From an uncultured Eubacteriales bacterium (GTDB lineage: Bacteria; Bacillota; Clostridia; Christensenellales; Aristaeellaceae), in the NCBI GenBank assembly GCA_900542445.1, contig UQNN01000015.1, positions 1-50,988 on the forward strand: DNA of 50,988 nt. Reading direction: 5' to 3'. Position numbers and translations under genes: made by a program. The notes below the pieces were generated by a model. That model saw nothing but the letters and a program-made list of their open reading frames with translations. It was not told the DNA's origin and made no database searches. Of the stretch, positions 24,488 to 32,099 are shown piece by piece (the first letter of the stretch is position 1; every line of letters begins with the position of its first letter).

Positions 24488-25459
24488 ATGGGTGAATTTT
24501 CCGGATTCGCTCTCGTGCCCGAACAGGGCGCGATTCCGCAGAAACATCAGCTCGATCCCGATATGCAGCGCCGTATTGAAGCGATGGCCGCGCGCGTCGA
24601 TATCCGCGACAACGCCGCCGTGATGGGCTTCGGCGCGCGGGCGCAGAAGGAAATGGGAACGTTTTCGGATATCGCGCTGGAACAGATGCTCCGGCAGGAT
24701 ATCAAGCCGCTGGAAAGCGTGATGCAGACGCTGGCCGAGCAGATTAAGTCCTGCTCGTTCACGGCACAGGCCAAGGGGCTTTTCCGCCGGGTGTTCGGCG
24801 GCGCGGCGCCGCTGGCCGAAGTGCAGGCCGCATATGAAAAAGCCATTCCCAGAATCAACGCGTGCGCAGATGAAATGACCGACCGCCGCGTGGCGCTCAT
24901 GCGCGACAGCGCGCTGCTGGATCGTCTCTATGAGCGCAACGAAGGGCTTTACCGCGAGCTGTGTTCGCTCATCGTCGTCGGCGACGAAGTGATCGCGCAG
25001 GCCAGGGCGCGCGGCGATAAGGAGCAGGATATCGCCCGCATGGAGCGCCGCGTGCAGGACCTGCGCATCACACAGGTCGCCTCCACCCAGCTGGCCGCGC
25101 AGATCCGCGCCGTACAGGCCAGCGACGAGCTGACCTGTTCCCGTTTGCAGGCCGCGCTGGAAGTCACCATCCCGCTCTGGAAGAGCCAGATGGCGGCGGC
25201 GCTCGGCCTGGCCCGCGCAACCGATTCGCTGACCATGCAGAAGCGCGCCGGCGAAGAGGCAGCGCGCGGCATCAAGAGCGGCGCAAGGGAGCTTTCCGCG
25301 CAGACCCGCGCCTATGCCGAAGCGGCCGATGGCAGCGACCAGACCCGCGCCCAGCAGACCGCCGACGCCCTGCTGGCCGAGCTATCTGAAATCGAAGCTT
25401 CGCTGGCCGAACAGCAGAAAATCCGCCGCGCTGACCCAAGCGCAGAAAGAGGGGTTTGA
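24488..25459 (+). CDS. TelA-like toxic anion resistance protein
   Basis: A 323-residue, helix-rich, soluble protein. The C-terminal part QVASTQLAAQIRAVQASDE followed by LQAALEVTIPLWKSQMAAAL is the diagnostic TelA core. The family (TelA/KlaA/YceH) is linked to tellurite, cell-wall drug and bacteriocin tolerance, but no reaction is known. It is slightly shorter than typical members (about 360-390), mainly at the N-terminus. Zero spacing to the XpaC-like gene and 2 nt to the LemA-like gene show a single transcriptional unit with coupled translation. Confidence 0.9.
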   Translation: MGEFSGFALVPEQGAIPQKHQLDPDMQRRIEAMAARVDIRDNAAVMGFGARAQKEMGTFSDIALEQMLRQDIKPLESVMQTLAEQIKSCSFTAQAKGLFRRVFGGAAPLAEVQAAYEKAIPRINACADEMTDRRVALMRDSALLDRLYERNEGLYRELCSLIVVGDEVIAQARARGDKEQDIARMERRVQDLRITQVASTQLAAQIRAVQASDELTCSRLQAALEVTIPLWKSQMAAALGLARATDSLTMQKRAGEEAARGIKSGARELSAQTRAYAEAADGSDQTRAQQTADALLAELSEIEASLAEQQKIRRADPSAERGV

Positions 25460-25461
25460 TT

Positions 25462-26061
25462 ATGCCCGCCTATGCCACCCAAACCGCGCCGAAGCAGACG
25501 CAGAACAGTCAGCAGCAGCCAAAGAAACAAAAGCCGGAAGCGCCGAAAGGCCTTGCCGCCCTGCCGCAGCGCGCGGGAATCGCCGCGCTGGTCGTGATGG
25601 TCGCGCTGGCGCTGCCCATCGGCAATTTCCGCGCGCTGCAAAATGCGACGCCGCAGGCGTTTATCCGTCAGGGCGATGTGAAATCCATCGTGGAGGATCG
25701 CATCAGCGCCGCGCAGAACGCCGTAACCGTCGCCCAGCGCAGCAGCGTCAGCCAGACGACGCTCGAAGATGTGAATAACGCCATCAAGGCCATGCAGAGC
25801 GCCAAGACCGCCCGCGACATCAGCCGTGCGGATCAGCAGCTCACCGTGGCCGTCAGCCAGCTGGTAGACGACGCGAACCTCGCCAACGCCGAAGATGAAA
25901 AGATGCTCACCCGCGCGGCGGACACCTTTGCCGAGCAGGGCAGTTTCCTCCGTCAGGAGGCGCGCGCCTACAACCAGAAAGCCGAAAAGGCCGAAAAGCT
26001 CTATGAAAAACTGCCGACCCGATTCCTGCTGTCTCAGCCGGACATGTACGAGGGAATTTAA
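25462..26061 (+). CDS. LemA-like membrane-anchored protein
   Basis: The ATG at 25462 has GAGGGG 7-8 nt upstream. The 199-residue product has a Gln/Lys/Pro-rich head (1-35), one membrane segment (about 40-57), then a long helical domain. Its C-terminal RQEARAYNQKAEKAEKLYEK followed by LPTRFLL resembles the LemA signature (R-x3-YN ... P). The assignment is by pattern and context and could be a diverged relative. In the operon it stands between TelA and a small membrane protein, followed by a TPM protein. LemA and TPM genes are neighbours in many bacteria. Confidence 0.65.
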   Translation: MPAYATQTAPKQTQNSQQQPKKQKPEAPKGLAALPQRAGIAALVVMVALALPIGNFRALQNATPQAFIRQGDVKSIVEDRISAAQNAVTVAQRSSVSQTTLEDVNNAIKAMQSAKTARDISRADQQLTVAVSQLVDDANLANAEDEKMLTRAADTFAEQGSFLRQEARAYNQKAEKAEKLYEKLPTRFLLSQPDMYEGI

Positions 26062-26343
26062 GTGAGCATTTTTTCCGGCCTGAGCCTTGAAAACCTGAAA
26101 ATCGCGGTCGAGGCGGCCAAACATTCGCCCAAGGCGCTCGCGGCTTTGGCCATCATCGCCGTCGTCGCGGTCGCGGCCATCGGTTTTGCCGGGCACATGA
26201 TCGCCCACCACGTCGGCGGATTTTACGCGCGCATCGAGGAAGAGGATGAGCGCGCCCGTCGGGAAGAAGAAAAAGAAGAACAGGCGGCGCACGCGGCCGC
26301 CCAAGAGGAAGAAAAACGAAACGAAGAGAAAGGAAGAACGTAA
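26062..26343 (+). CDS. Small membrane protein with charged coiled-coil tail
   Basis: A 93-residue product from GTG 26062, with GAGGGA upstream. It has a helix-rich head, one hydrophobic segment (about 25-50), a His pair (IAHHVGG), and a highly charged Glu/Lys/Arg tail (IEEEDERARREEEKEEQ) likely to form a coiled coil in the cytoplasm. Its stop shares one base with the next start (TAATG). I recognise no family. Position inside the operon suggests a linker or scaffold for the TPM/LemA components. Confidence 0.75.
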   Translation: MSIFSGLSLENLKIAVEAAKHSPKALAALAIIAVVAVAAIGFAGHMIAHHVGGFYARIEEEDERARREEEKEEQAAHAAAQEEEKRNEEKGRT

Positions 26344-27308
26344 TGAAGAAAGTTTTAGCGCTCGTCACAGCGCTGGTCTTGACGCTCGCGATGGCTGTCG
26401 GCGCATCCGCATCCGTGCCGGACAAACCGAGCGAATTTGCCTATGCCTACGACTTTGACGGCTCGGTGCTGTCCAGTTCAACAAAAACGACCATCGAGCA
26501 ATATGGCGCGGCGCTGGAAGAAGCGACCGGCATTCAGACAATCGCCGTCGTCGTGGATTTCCTCGACGGTGAAGACCCGGCGGACTATGCCACGGACATC
26601 ATCAACAGCTGGGGCGTCGGCCAGTCGGGCGAAAACAACGGCGTGGTCGTGCTGCTTGCGCGCGGCGACCGCAAAATCCAGATCGGCACGGGCACAGGCG
26701 TTGACCGCGTGATGAGCGGCGCGAAGTGCGGCGACCTGATCGACGACAACATCGACTATTTTGCCGACAACAAATTTGACAAGGGCATGCTCAATCTCTA
26801 CGAGGATGTGTGTACATATCTGGCCCGCGCAAAGGGCAAGACGCTCTCCCTCTCTTCCTCGCAGAGCGCTTCCAGCAGCGTCTACTCCGGCAGTTACGAC
26901 AATTCTTACGGCAGTTACGACGAGGGAGGCTTTGATTTGTTCGAGTTCATCCTTGGGGTTATCTTTGTTTACATCATCATCTGCGTGCTTTTTAACGCGC
27001 TGATGCCCAGCCGCGGCGGCTGTCTGAGCTATTTCTTCATGGGCTGGCTCTTTGGCCGCGGCAGCCGTCGTCCTCCGCGCGGTCCGCGTCCCCCGATGGG
27101 CGGCGGTTTCGGCGGCGGCTTTGGCCCGCGTCCGCCCCGTCCTCCGATGGGCGGCGGCCGTCCCCCGCGTCCTTCCCGTCCGAGCCGTCCTTTCGGCGGA
27201 TTCGGCGGCGGCAGTTCTCACGGCGGCGGCTTTGGCGGCGGTTTCGGCGGCGGAGGCAGCTTCGGCGGCGGTTCTTCCCGCGGCGGCGGCGGCGGACGGA
27301 GCTTCTGA
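26343..27308 (+). CDS. TPM domain membrane protein with Gly/Pro/Arg-rich tail
   Basis: A 321-residue protein: signal peptide (about 1-24, ASA-SV), an extracytoplasmic TPM domain (about 35-165; GIQTIAVVVDFLDGEDPADYA, NNGVVVLLARGDRKIQIGTG), a Ser/Tyr linker, one membrane helix (FILGVIFVYIIICVLFNAL, about 203-221) and a cytoplasmic tail of PRPP and GGGFGGG repeats ending SRGGGGGRSF. Proteins of the YgcG type share this layout; TPM domains have been linked to photosystem repair in plants and to phosphatase-like activity, the bacterial role is unclear. The Pro/Arg blocks in the tail are unusually long. Confidence 0.88.
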   Translation: MKKVLALVTALVLTLAMAVGASASVPDKPSEFAYAYDFDGSVLSSSTKTTIEQYGAALEEATGIQTIAVVVDFLDGEDPADYATDIINSWGVGQSGENNGVVVLLARGDRKIQIGTGTGVDRVMSGAKCGDLIDDNIDYFADNKFDKGMLNLYEDVCTYLARAKGKTLSLSSSQSASSSVYSGSYDNSYGSYDEGGFDLFEFILGVIFVYIIICVLFNALMPSRGGCLSYFFMGWLFGRGSRRPPRGPRPPMGGGFGGGFGPRPPRPPMGGGRPPRPSRPSRPFGGFGGGSSHGGGFGGGFGGGGSFGGGSSRGGGGGRSF

Positions 27309-27382
27309 GCGGGCTGAGCCCGCGCCTGCCCCTGAAAACTCTGATTTTTCCTGGCTTTTACTCACAAGGCCGAAGTTCGGCG

Positions 27383-27413
27383 GCGCGTCTCCTCAAACGG
27401 GGGACGCGCTTTT
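27383..27413 (+). terminator. Terminator of the XpaC-TelA-TPM operon
   Basis: Stem GCGCGTC / GACGCGC with a 13-nt loop and TTTT. A smaller GCGGG-CTGAG-CCCGC hairpin lies directly at the stop codon (27309-27323). Confidence 0.7.
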
Positions 27414-27441
27414 GTGTTATATCTTCCCACACCGTCAAGCC

Positions 27442-27470
27442 TTGCGAAACCGTGGCGGTTCATGTATAAT
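27442..27470 (+). promoter_or_regulatory. Promoter of the sigma/anti-sigma pair
   Basis: TTGCGA and TATAAT with 17 bp spacing, about 70 nt before the GTG at 27544. It looks like a housekeeping promoter, not an obvious ECF (AAC...CGT) type. Confidence 0.7.
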
Positions 27471-27543
27471 CTTTTTATCGAAATTTTGCTTTTTGCCGGA
27501 TGAAAACGGCAAACTCATCCGTCTTATATATCGAGGGTAGGAA

Positions 27544-28089
27544 GTGAAACGGTTGGAAAGCAGCGTGAAAGCGCCGGATCGTAACGCTCAATTTGAAGAG
27601 CTGTATGCGCAATACGCAGACGACGTGCTGCGGATGGCATATTTTTATCTGGCGGATAAACAAAAGGCCGAAGACGTCTGTCAGGATGTGTTCGTCAAGC
27701 TCTATACGCGCGGCGAGGCGATTGCGCCCGGCTGCGAAAAAGCGTGGCTTCTTCGCGTGACGGTGAACTGCTGCCGCGATCTGTGGCGCAGCGCGTGGCT
27801 CAAGCGCGTGGTACTCGGCGCGCCGACGCTGGAGATCATTCCGGCACAGGAAGACACCATCGAGCAGCGCGAAGAGAAAGCTGAGCTGATGCGGGCGATT
27901 CATAAGCTGCCCGTCCAGTTCCGTGAAACGATCCTCTTGCATTATTATCAGGGCCTCGGCATAGCCGAAATCGCGCAGATGCTGGGGCTTCCGGAAGGGA
28001 CGATTTCCAGCCGCCTTTCCAGAGCGAGAAAAAAACTGGAAAGCCTTTTGAAGGAGGAAGCAACCGGTGATGGATATCAAAGAACTTGA
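27544..28089 (+). CDS. ECF-type RNA polymerase sigma factor
   Basis: A 181-residue sigma-70 family protein of the extracytoplasmic-function group. Region 2 is at about 17-85 (ELYAQYADDVLRMAYFYLAD, EDVCQDVFVKLY) and region 4 at about 118-168 (LPVQFRETILLHYYQG, IAEIAQMLGLPEGTISSRLS). There is no region 3, as expected. The GTG start follows GAGGGT. It overlaps the next gene by 23 nt, the usual layout for a membrane anti-sigma partner. No ECF-type motif was recognised at its own promoter, so autoregulation is not evident. Confidence 0.94.
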   Translation: MKRLESSVKAPDRNAQFEELYAQYADDVLRMAYFYLADKQKAEDVCQDVFVKLYTRGEAIAPGCEKAWLLRVTVNCCRDLWRSAWLKRVVLGAPTLEIIPAQEDTIEQREEKAELMRAIHKLPVQFRETILLHYYQGLGIAEIAQMLGLPEGTISSRLSRARKKLESLLKEEATGDGYQRT

Positions 28090-29014
28090 GCGCCTCGCGC
28101 CGACGGCCGACGAGATGCTCTCCGGTCTGCATGCGGATGAAACGATGAAGCGGCGCATCTTATCCGCCGCACGGGAAGAAAAGAAACGGTCCGTCTCTAT
28201 GCCGCGCCTTGTGCCCGCGCTCTGCTGTGCGGCGCTGGCGGTCGCCTGCATCGGCATGTTCGCGCCGCGGCTGAGTCAGACGGCCGTGAGTGCGGCGGCT
28301 TCGCCTGCGCCCGTCTCGATTGACACCATCGCGGCGGGCGACGAACAGGCCGTATCCATGACGCGCATGGCGGATGTGAGCGGTACGGCGCGCGTCCGCG
28401 CAGCGGGCGGAAGCAGCGATTCGCTCTTCGCTTCGACGAGCGGCGATATCCCGCTGGTCGCGGTGAACGGCGCGGTTTACCGCATGCTCAGCACGCCGAC
28501 AAACGTGGAAAGCAGCCTGCTGGGCGATGCGGTCGGCACGGTGAGCACAACGACCGACGAGCCGTCTCTCGCCGATGACAGCGCGATGACAGGCGGCCTC
28601 TCTAACGTTGCCGAAGCGGGGCAGACCATCTATGCCGTGTCCGGGGTGGACGTCAATACCGCCGTCGCCTGCGAGGTCGGCGGAAACATGCGCCTGTTCC
28701 AGCGGGTCAGCTATGCGGGCAAGGGGCCCGGCGGACAGGGGCTAGAAGACACATTCTCCGTCCGCGGTCAGGTTGCGGAATTGACGCTCTCCGGCGTGGG
28801 CACACTGATCGGCGACGCGGCAAACGACGCGGCGGCTGTGCTGCTCGACCACGCGACGCTCAAGTCGGCAGATTCGTCCGCCAGGAAGCAGACTCTGACC
28901 GTCACGCTCACCAACGGTCTGAAACTCCAGCTCGGCGTTTCCGGCGATACCGTCAGCGCCTGCGGCAAATGGAGCTGCCCGGAGTTCTTCGAGGCGTTTG
29001 AGAGCGGGCTGTAA
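28067..29014 (+). CDS. Membrane-anchored protein, probable anti-sigma factor
   Basis: The GTG at 28067 (next codon ATG) lies 9 nt after AAGGAGG. The 315-residue protein has a short charged cytoplasmic part (about 1-48, MDIKELERLAPTADEMLSGLHADETMKRRIL split by ordinary helices), one membrane segment (about 49-68, ALCCAALAVACIGMFAP), and a large extracytoplasmic region (70-315). It lacks the zinc-binding H-x3-C-x2-C motif. Overlap with the ECF sigma gene is the main evidence for the anti-sigma role. The signal sensed is unknown. Confidence 0.75.
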   Translation: MMDIKELERLAPTADEMLSGLHADETMKRRILSAAREEKKRSVSMPRLVPALCCAALAVACIGMFAPRLSQTAVSAAASPAPVSIDTIAAGDEQAVSMTRMADVSGTARVRAAGGSSDSLFASTSGDIPLVAVNGAVYRMLSTPTNVESSLLGDAVGTVSTTTDEPSLADDSAMTGGLSNVAEAGQTIYAVSGVDVNTAVACEVGGNMRLFQRVSYAGKGPGGQGLEDTFSVRGQVAELTLSGVGTLIGDAANDAAAVLLDHATLKSADSSARKQTLTVTLTNGLKLQLGVSGDTVSACGKWSCPEFFEAFESGL

Positions 29015-29021
29015 CCCTTTC

Positions 29022-29154
29022 TTTAAACCGTCGCGAAGCGAAATGGAAGGTCAAGGGAACTCAGTTCCCTTGCAGGGTATGGGGCAAAGCCCCATCGTTT
29101 CCCCAATCACGAAGTAAAATCAGCATGCGTCAGGGCGTGAAGCGTTACCTGACG
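29022..29154. repeat. Dispersed hairpin repeat, copy 2
   Basis: Nearly identical to copy 1 in its first 95 bases: TTTAAACCG, CGCGAAGCG, CAAGGGAAC-TCA-GTTCCCTTG, GGGGC-AAA-GCCCC. The third inverted repeat CGTCAGG ... CCTGACG is also kept. It starts 7 nt after the anti-sigma stop codon. Confidence 0.85.
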
Positions 29155-29188
29155 AACGCAAAGCCGCTTCGATGAAGCAGTTTATACG

Positions 29189-29230
29189 AAAACGGAGCTT
29201 TTATCCCCGCGATAAAAGCTCCGTTTTTTT
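29189..29230. terminator. Strong bidirectional terminator
   Basis: A 17-bp perfect stem (AAAACGGAGCTTTTATC / GATAAAAGCTCCGTTTT) with a 5-nt loop. It separates the anti-sigma gene from the convergent transglutaminase-like gene, whose stop codon lies in the T run. Confidence 0.95.
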
Positions 29231-30599
29231 ATTCCATTTCTTCGTATCTGACAACCCGGCAGTCGTCCTCATACTCATCCGCGTACAGTCTGCGCGTCAA
29301 GCTCTCGACCTCGCCGCTCTGGTTGTCATACGGATCATGCCGCAGAAATCTGCGCGGCGGGTTGAACTCCTGCTGGAACGCGCTGCACGTCGGCATGCGC
29401 CACGGTTCAAGATTGCCGAAATAGAAATTCCAGCGATCCAGATCGCCCGCGCGATAGGCTGAGCCGCCGAACGAGCAATCCGCAAACAGCCAGCCGAACG
29501 GCGCGACATAAAACCGCGCCCAATCGTGATGACCCGCGCTGTTCGGCTTGGTATACAGGCCGCTCTGCCATTGAGCCGGAACGCCGCACAGACGGCACAG
29601 CGTCACAAACGTGATGGCCTGCACGCCGCAGTCGCCGCGCAGCCCGCTGAGGAAATATTCCGGGATATTGGGCACCGTCAAATACGGCGGCATGAAGCGA
29701 TAGACCGCCTGCGTCGTAATGAAATCGTAGATTTTGCGCGCCTTGAGCAGGGCGTTTGTCTCGTCCCCGACGATCTCCTTCGCCAGCGCGCGCAGATACG
29801 GCGTAAAGACCACGTGCGGCGGCAATTCCTCCGTATCAAACACGGGCTGCTCGGCGTAAACCTCGCGCGCGTGTGGCTGAGCATACGGCGCGTCGATCTC
29901 ATAGGCGATCTCGGCGCTGACCGTCATGCCCGGCTCATACGGCAGTTCAAAATAGATCGTGCGCTGCGGCTCGTCTTCCGGCGCAAGGAACGCGACAGGG
30001 TGCGACGCGGAAAGCAGTTCGGCGCGCTTCACCTGTGCGCCGACAATGGGCATCGGCAGGTGGATGCGCAGCGTCTCGCCCTCCGTCAAACGGTCGCTCC
30101 TGACGGTCAGCTCCTCGTGCAGCTCGAACCGCGCGCGCACGCCGCCGTTCGCCTTCATTTTGGCAATCATCGCGCTCAGCTGCTCGGCGCTCGCCTTCGT
30201 GCCGCTCATCACGGCGGGGTCTGTCGCCCGCATGGCGTATTCCTTCCGCGTCTTGAGCAACGCGGAGAGCGCGTTGTTTTTGAACCGCACCTCGCCGTTC
30301 ACATAGCGCCAGTCGAGCGTGCCGTCGTCGCGCAGGGTTTCAAGCTCTTCCTCCGCAAAGCCGCTCACGTTCTTTTGCAGGATATCCAGCATCTGCGCCC
30401 GTGTATACGGATACGCGCGCGGGATTTCATACGCCATTTCCATCTGCACACGCAGTCGCGCTTTCAGCGCTTCGGGAACACATGGGTCGTCCAGCCGACG
30501 GCGGATGACCAGCTCCATGCGGCCAAAGTCCCCGGCTTCGTAAAGCCGCCGGACATCCGGCGGAAGCGGATAGCTCAAACAGGAAAGATCAAGAAGCAT
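29229..30599 (-). CDS. Transglutaminase-like cysteine protease fold protein
   Basis: A 456-residue, apparently cytoplasmic protein (no signal peptide). The C-terminal half is a transglutaminase-like domain with the triad Cys in RGDCGVQA (C324), His in GHHDWARF (H357/H358) and Asp in LFADCSFGG (D374). The N-terminal half (about 1-150) is helical and a beta domain (about 155-250) precedes the catalytic part. Bacterial members are usually peptidases or amidases. AAGGAGGG precedes the ATG. It lies 20 nt after the RpiB-like gene in the same direction and is probably co-transcribed. Confidence 0.87.
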   Translation of the reverse strand: MLLDLSCLSYPLPPDVRRLYEAGDFGRMELVIRRRLDDPCVPEALKARLRVQMEMAYEIPRAYPYTRAQMLDILQKNVSGFAEEELETLRDDGTLDWRYVNGEVRFKNNALSALLKTRKEYAMRATDPAVMSGTKASAEQLSAMIAKMKANGGVRARFELHEELTVRSDRLTEGETLRIHLPMPIVGAQVKRAELLSASHPVAFLAPEDEPQRTIYFELPYEPGMTVSAEIAYEIDAPYAQPHAREVYAEQPVFDTEELPPHVVFTPYLRALAKEIVGDETNALLKARKIYDFITTQAVYRFMPPYLTVPNIPEYFLSGLRGDCGVQAITFVTLCRLCGVPAQWQSGLYTKPNSAGHHDWARFYVAPFGWLFADCSFGGSAYRAGDLDRWNFYFGNLEPWRMPTCSAFQQEFNPPRRFLRHDPYDNQSGEVESLTRRLYADEYEDDCRVVRYEEME

Positions 30600-30619
30600 G
30601 CAAAGTCCCTCCTTGCATT

Positions 30620-31258
30620 TTATCCCAGCAGCTCGCGCACATACGCGATGATCTGCTCATCCTTTGCGTTGGCGAAGAACAATTCGGCAAAATGCTCGCC
30701 CGCAATCGCGCCGCGCACCAGCTCCTGATCGATGCCCTTGAGGCAGGCAATCAAATCCTTAAAGTTATGCGCGCGCACCGCGTCGAGGATCTTCTTGTTG
30801 CGCTGTTCGGGCACAGCGCGCTCCGCCGGGTAGCCGTTGCCGCTGCCGAAGCCGAAGAGCTTTTCAAACGTGTATTCGAGGTTCAACTCCGCGCCCCAGC
30901 CGAAGCCCTTGGCAAACGGCATGGAAACCGCGTTGCCGTCGTTGATCTGGGCAAACATGAAACCGTCGGACGGATCGGCCACGTGGCCGCAGAGCACGCC
31001 CGGAAAGCTGTTGAGCGCCAACATCGCACCCTCGCCCGTGCCGCAGCCGGTGACCACGTAATCCGCCGCGCCGGAATTGAGCAGAATCGCGGCCAGAATA
31101 CCGTTCTGCACGTAGGTCAGCTGGCTCTCGCCCTCTTTGCCATACATGCCGTAGTTATCGACCTGATGGCCCATCGGGGCAACGACCTTTTTAAGCGCAG
31201 CCTCAATCGTCGCGTTCTTTGCCGCCTGGCTGTTTTCGTTAATCAGCGCAATCCGCAT
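30620..31258 (-). CDS. RpiB/LacA/LacB family sugar-phosphate isomerase
   Basis: The ATG at 31258 has GGAGG 9 nt upstream and starts MRIALINENSQ; the open frame upstream is promoter DNA. The 212-residue protein has the RpiB fold hallmarks: N-terminal strand and loop, VTGCGTGEGAMLALNSFPG (69-87, with the family Cys at 72) and DPSDGFMFAQINDGNAVSMP. It is longer than RpiB (about 150), with a C-terminal helical extension (residues 150-212). Members interconvert ribose/ribulose or galactose/tagatose 6-phosphates; the exact sugar here is unknown. Confidence 0.88.
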   Translation of the reverse strand: MRIALINENSQAAKNATIEAALKKVVAPMGHQVDNYGMYGKEGESQLTYVQNGILAAILLNSGAADYVVTGCGTGEGAMLALNSFPGVLCGHVADPSDGFMFAQINDGNAVSMPFAKGFGWGAELNLEYTFEKLFGFGSGNGYPAERAVPEQRNKKILDAVRAHNFKDLIACLKGIDQELVRGAIAGEHFAELFFANAKDEQIIAYVRELLG

Positions 31259-31320
31259 AATTAAAAATCCTCCTGACAAATTGAATATGCTTTGCGGAAA
31301 AATCCCTCCGCTATACATAC

Positions 31321-31350
31321 ACAATACCGCCACGCGGGCGGCTTTGTCAA
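31321..31350 (-). promoter_or_regulatory. Promoter of the RpiB-transglutaminase unit
   Basis: TTGACA and TATTGT with 18 bp spacing. The spacer contains the inverted repeat CCGCC ... GGCGG, a possible operator or remnant terminator stem of queT. Confidence 0.6.
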
Positions 31351-31363
31351 GAGGAAAAGGAAT

Positions 31364-31852
31364 TTAGTTCAGCACGGAAGCGGGCATGCGGCGCAGCACG
31401 CTGATGAGCAGCGGGCCGACGACCAGACACGCGACGGCCTCGCCTGCGGCGACGGAGAGCATGCACAGCGGCAGGGCAATCGCCGGGGAATAGCAGAAGT
31501 GCACGACAGCGCCGACAATCACGCCGTTAAACAGCACCGGCATCAGCGCGGCCAGCCAGAACTTGTCGCGCAGGCGGCGCGTGCAGACGGCGGCCAGCAG
31601 CGTGGCCAGCGAGCCGAACACGATATCGAAAATTGTGCAGCCGCCGAGGATGTTGGAAAGCAGGCAACCCACCAGCAGCGCGGGCACAGCCTCCGGCATC
31701 AGAATCGGCAGCAGGGTGAACGCTTCGGAGAAGCGGATCTGCACCTCGCCATAGCTCAGCGGGGCCAGCAGAACGGTCAGCGCGGTATACAATGCGGCAA
31801 TGATGGCGCCGCGGGCCAGCGCACGGGTGTTTTGGGGTTTCAGCGTACTCAT
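31364..31852 (-). CDS. queT: QueT family queuosine-precursor ECF transporter S component
   Basis: A 162-residue membrane protein with five or six helices. The N-terminal ALYTALTVLLAPLSYGEVQI and RFSEAFTLLPIL are characteristic of QueT, as is LLSNILGGCTIFDIVFGSLA. It binds preQ1/preQ0 or queuine and works with a shared ECF energising module, not present here. AAGGAGA precedes the ATG. The preQ1-I riboswitch upstream supports the assignment. Confidence 0.94.
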   Translation of the reverse strand: MSTLKPQNTRALARGAIIAALYTALTVLLAPLSYGEVQIRFSEAFTLLPILMPEAVPALLVGCLLSNILGGCTIFDIVFGSLATLLAAVCTRRLRDKFWLAALMPVLFNGVIVGAVVHFCYSPAIALPLCMLSVAAGEAVACLVVGPLLISVLRRMPASVLN

Positions 31853-31926
31853 GGAAAAAAATCTCCTTGTTCATTTTGCTAACCGGCAAAACGACAGGGC
31901 AAGCGCACACGGCCATATTTTGCAAC

Positions 31927-31949
31927 AAAAAAACGGCCTTGAGCCGCTT
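31927..31949 (-). terminator. Terminator of the preQ1 riboswitch
   Basis: On the minus strand AAGCGGC-TCAAG-GCCGTTT followed by TTTT. A second perfect hairpin GAAGGCGC-GCT-GCGCCTTC (31951-31969) lies between it and the aptamer and may be part of the switching structure. Confidence 0.8.
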
Positions 31950-31970
31950 GGAAGGCGCAGCGCGCCTTCG

Positions 31971-32014
31971 GCCCATAGTTTTGTTTAAGGACTGGATGGT
32001 TGCGAACAGTCCGC
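31971..32014 (-). ncRNA. preQ1-I riboswitch
   Basis: On the minus strand a hairpin GGACTG / CAGTCC with loop TTCGCAACCATC is followed by the A-rich tail TTAAACAAAACTATGG. Loop CCAT (31999-31996) pairs with tail ATGG (31976-31973) to give the H-type pseudoknot of class I preQ1 aptamers. A terminator and queT follow. The expected logic is repression by preQ1. Confidence 0.9.
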
Positions 32015-32029
32015 AAAGGTTGCCCGAAG

Positions 32030-32058
32030 ATTATAACAAAAGGGAAGAAAAAAAGCAA
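32030..32058 (-). promoter_or_regulatory. queT promoter
   Basis: TTGCTT and TATAAT with 17 bp spacing; start a few bases before the aptamer. The -35 lies in the T tract of the preceding terminator. Confidence 0.75.
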
Positions 32059-32087
32059 CCCCCTTTCTTGCGAAAGAAGGCTGCTTT
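32047..32087 (-). terminator. Terminator of the double-PPIase lipoprotein gene
   Basis: On the minus strand AGCAGCCTTCTTT / AAGAAAGGGGGTTGCT forms an imperfect stem, followed by seven T. Confidence 0.8.
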
Positions 32088-32099
32088 GAGCTTGACGAA

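Noticed and set aside
27052..27540. Alternate-frame Ala/Val-rich protein over the TPM tail
   Set aside because: A frame-shifted reading of the Gly/Pro-rich repeats, no start signals.
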